A stretch of 64,000 bases of DNA from Kitasatospora sp. NBC_01250. Its GTDB lineage: Bacteria; Actinomycetota; Actinomycetes; Streptomycetales; Streptomycetaceae. The stretch covers positions 4,650,001-4,714,000 of the forward strand of contig NZ_CP108476.1 in NCBI RefSeq assembly GCF_036226465.1, read 5' to 3'. Within the stretch, counting starts at the first letter, position 1. Each line of letters begins with the position of its first letter. Positions 63,026 through 64,000 of the stretch are shown one piece after another. The position numbers and the translations under genes are program-made. The notes under the pieces are model-generated. The model made no database searches. It was not told where the DNA came from and saw only the letters and a list, made by a program, of their open reading frames with translations.

Positions 63026-64000
63026 GTGATTGACCGTCAACTCCTCTCCGCGCCAACCATCCTTACCGGCAAGCCGGTTGACCATGATCCGGACATCCTC
63101 GTCCACGCTCCGGACGGTCCGGACGCCGCCGCGCCGCCGGTGGGCACCCTCAGCCCGCCGGTCCCGCACGAGGTGCTGGCCCGGGTGCTGCGCGGCTACG
63201 CCGCCGGCCGGCTGCTCGCGGCCGAGCCGGTGGCCGAGGGCCTGCTCAACCGCGGCTACCGGGTCACCACCCACCGCGGGTGCTACTTCCTCAAGTGCTA
63301 CGTGGACCAGGCCACCGCCACCCGCGCCGCGATCGCGGCCCAGCACCTGGCCACCACCGCACTGGCCGAGCGCGGCCTGCCGGTGCCGGCCCCGCTGGCC
63401 GACCGGGACGGCCACACCGTCACCGACCACGAGGGCCGCCACTTCGCGCTCTACCCCTGGGTGGCGGGGCGGCACCGCACCGGGGCCGAGCTGGACCTGT
63501 CGCAGTCCGCCGCACTCGGCACGCTCCTCGCCGAACTGCACGGCGCACTCGAGGAGATCTGCGCCCTGGTCACCCAGCCGGCCGAACTGCCCAGCGCCGA
63601 GCCCGAGGAGACCGCCGAACTGATCGGGCAGCTGCGCACGCTGGCCGCCGGGCACCGCCCGTACGGCCCGTTCGAGCACCTCGCCGAAGAACGGCTGGCC
63701 GAGCGCGCCGAGTTGCTGGCCGCCCACCGCCACCGTCGGCCCGCACCAGCGGAGTTCGGCCGCTGCGGCTGGGTGCACGGCGACTTCCACGGCCTCAACC
63801 TGCTGTACCGCGGCGGCCGGGTCGCGGGCGTGCTCGACTGGGACCGGCTGCGGGTGCGCCCGCGCGCCGAGGAGGCGGTGCGGGCCGCCACGCTGATCTT
63901 CAACGACCCGGTCACCGGCGAGCTGGACCTGGCCCGGGTGCGCCAGTACGCGCGCGGCTACCGGGCCGCCTGCGGCGCCGACCGCGCGGAGCTGGCGCTG
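63026..64000 (+). CDS. Phosphotransferase of the aminoglycoside-kinase fold (3' end outside window)
   Basis: 325 codons to the window edge with no stop, so the gene continues beyond 64000. Translation from GTG 63026 gives VIDRQLLSAPTILTGKPVDH, then the kinase-like fold: EGLLNRGYRVTTHRGCYFLK (substrate/nucleotide strand with Lys), LADRDGHTVTDHEGRHFALY, the catalytic-loop GWVHGDFHGLNLLYRGGRVA with Asp-x-x-x-x-Asn, and GVLDWDRLRVRPRAEE with the metal-binding Asp. This is the APH/HtrL-type phosphotransferase fold, common in streptomycetes with unknown small-molecule or homoserine/choline-like substrates. TACGAT upstream and absence of a spaced ribosome site suggest a leaderless mRNA. Confidence 0.88.
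   Translation, partial: MIDRQLLSAPTILTGKPVDHDPDILVHAPDGPDAAAPPVGTLSPPVPHEVLARVLRGYAAGRLLAAEPVAEGLLNRGYRVTTHRGCYFLKCYVDQATATRAAIAAQHLATTALAERGLPVPAPLADRDGHTVTDHEGRHFALYPWVAGRHRTGAELDLSQSAALGTLLAELHGALEEICALVTQPAELPSAEPEETAELIGQLRTLAAGHRPYGPFEHLAEERLAERAELLAAHRHRRPAPAEFGRCGWVHGDFHGLNLLYRGGRVAGVLDWDRLRVRPRAEEAVRAATLIFNDPVTGELDLARVRQYARGYRAACGADRAELAL

Overview
The window is very GC-rich, gene-dense actinobacterial chromosome. The gene content points to a Streptomycetaceae member (Streptomyces, Kitasatospora or Streptacidiphilus type): a dnaJ-hspR end of the dnaK operon, clpB, an Lsr2 nucleoid protein, mycothiol-dependent-enzyme relatives, an LAxTG sortase substrate, a SLATT protein, and many genes that look leaderless. 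A perfect 16-bp parS site and the core gene set (dnaK operon, clpB, pyrE, fba, pur genes, bkd genes) place it in the central, oriC-proximal part of the chromosome. No insertion sequence, integrase, prophage or CRISPR array was seen.

Layout. 1-1.3 kb: end of the heat-shock operon (dnaJ, hspR). 1.4-9.6 kb: the least conventional region. Five paralogous transcription regulators (an N-terminal winged-helix-like region, a TrmB/phospholipase-D-like middle domain without HKD motifs, and a C-terminal LuxR-type HTH) flank a small secreted protein made of seven D-L-G-W-T repeats, a nucleoside deoxyribosyltransferase-like protein and a DsrE-like protein. Three of the regulators form one translationally coupled run with GTGA overlaps. 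9.7-11.8 kb: divergent TDT-family transporter and LysR regulator. 11.8-16.6 kb: clpB behind a HAIR-like HspR operator, a YbjN protein and a DapC-like aminotransferase. 16.6-17.1 kb: a decayed DUF1023 hydrolase-lipoprotein pair. 17.4-22.6 kb: L,D-transpeptidase, a valyl-tRNA synthetase with archaeal-type features, a DUF2617 protein. 22.7-32.2 kb: membrane aminopropyltransferase-like protein, SRPBCC protein, pyrE, parS, DedA protein, class II aldolase fba, GT39-like glycosyltransferase and DUF3151 protein.

32.4-47.8 kb is a purine biosynthesis neighbourhood (purS-purQ-purL, purC, purD, all on the minus strand) interrupted by Lsr2, two identical tRNA-Gly(GCC) genes, an ABC exporter with a DesK/DesR-like two-component system, a dimethylformamidase-beta-like protein and a membrane protein with an apparently dead M48 metalloprotease core. 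48-58.3 kb holds a SLATT protein, an unrecognised gene, a GntR/FCD regulator, a nitrilase-superfamily amidase, a DinB/maleylpyruvate-isomerase-fold protein, an MFS transporter, an M64 metallopeptidase, a BenE-type transporter and a sortase-anchored surface protein. 58.3-62 kb is the E1alpha-E1beta-E2 operon of a branched-chain 2-oxoacid dehydrogenase (bkdA-bkdB-bkdC), which supplies branched starter units for fatty acids. It is divergent from an orphan NarL-type response regulator. The window ends inside an aminoglycoside-phosphotransferase-fold gene.

How the parts connect: HspR encoded at 0.8 kb probably represses clpB at 11.9 kb through the HAIR-like site at 11826-11846. The purine genes form one pathway set split over three loci. 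The ABC transporter and two-component genes form a membrane-stress cassette. The regulator/repeat-protein cluster has no obvious known function and is the main candidate for an undescribed system. All functional calls come from reading motifs and from memory of protein families; no database search was run.
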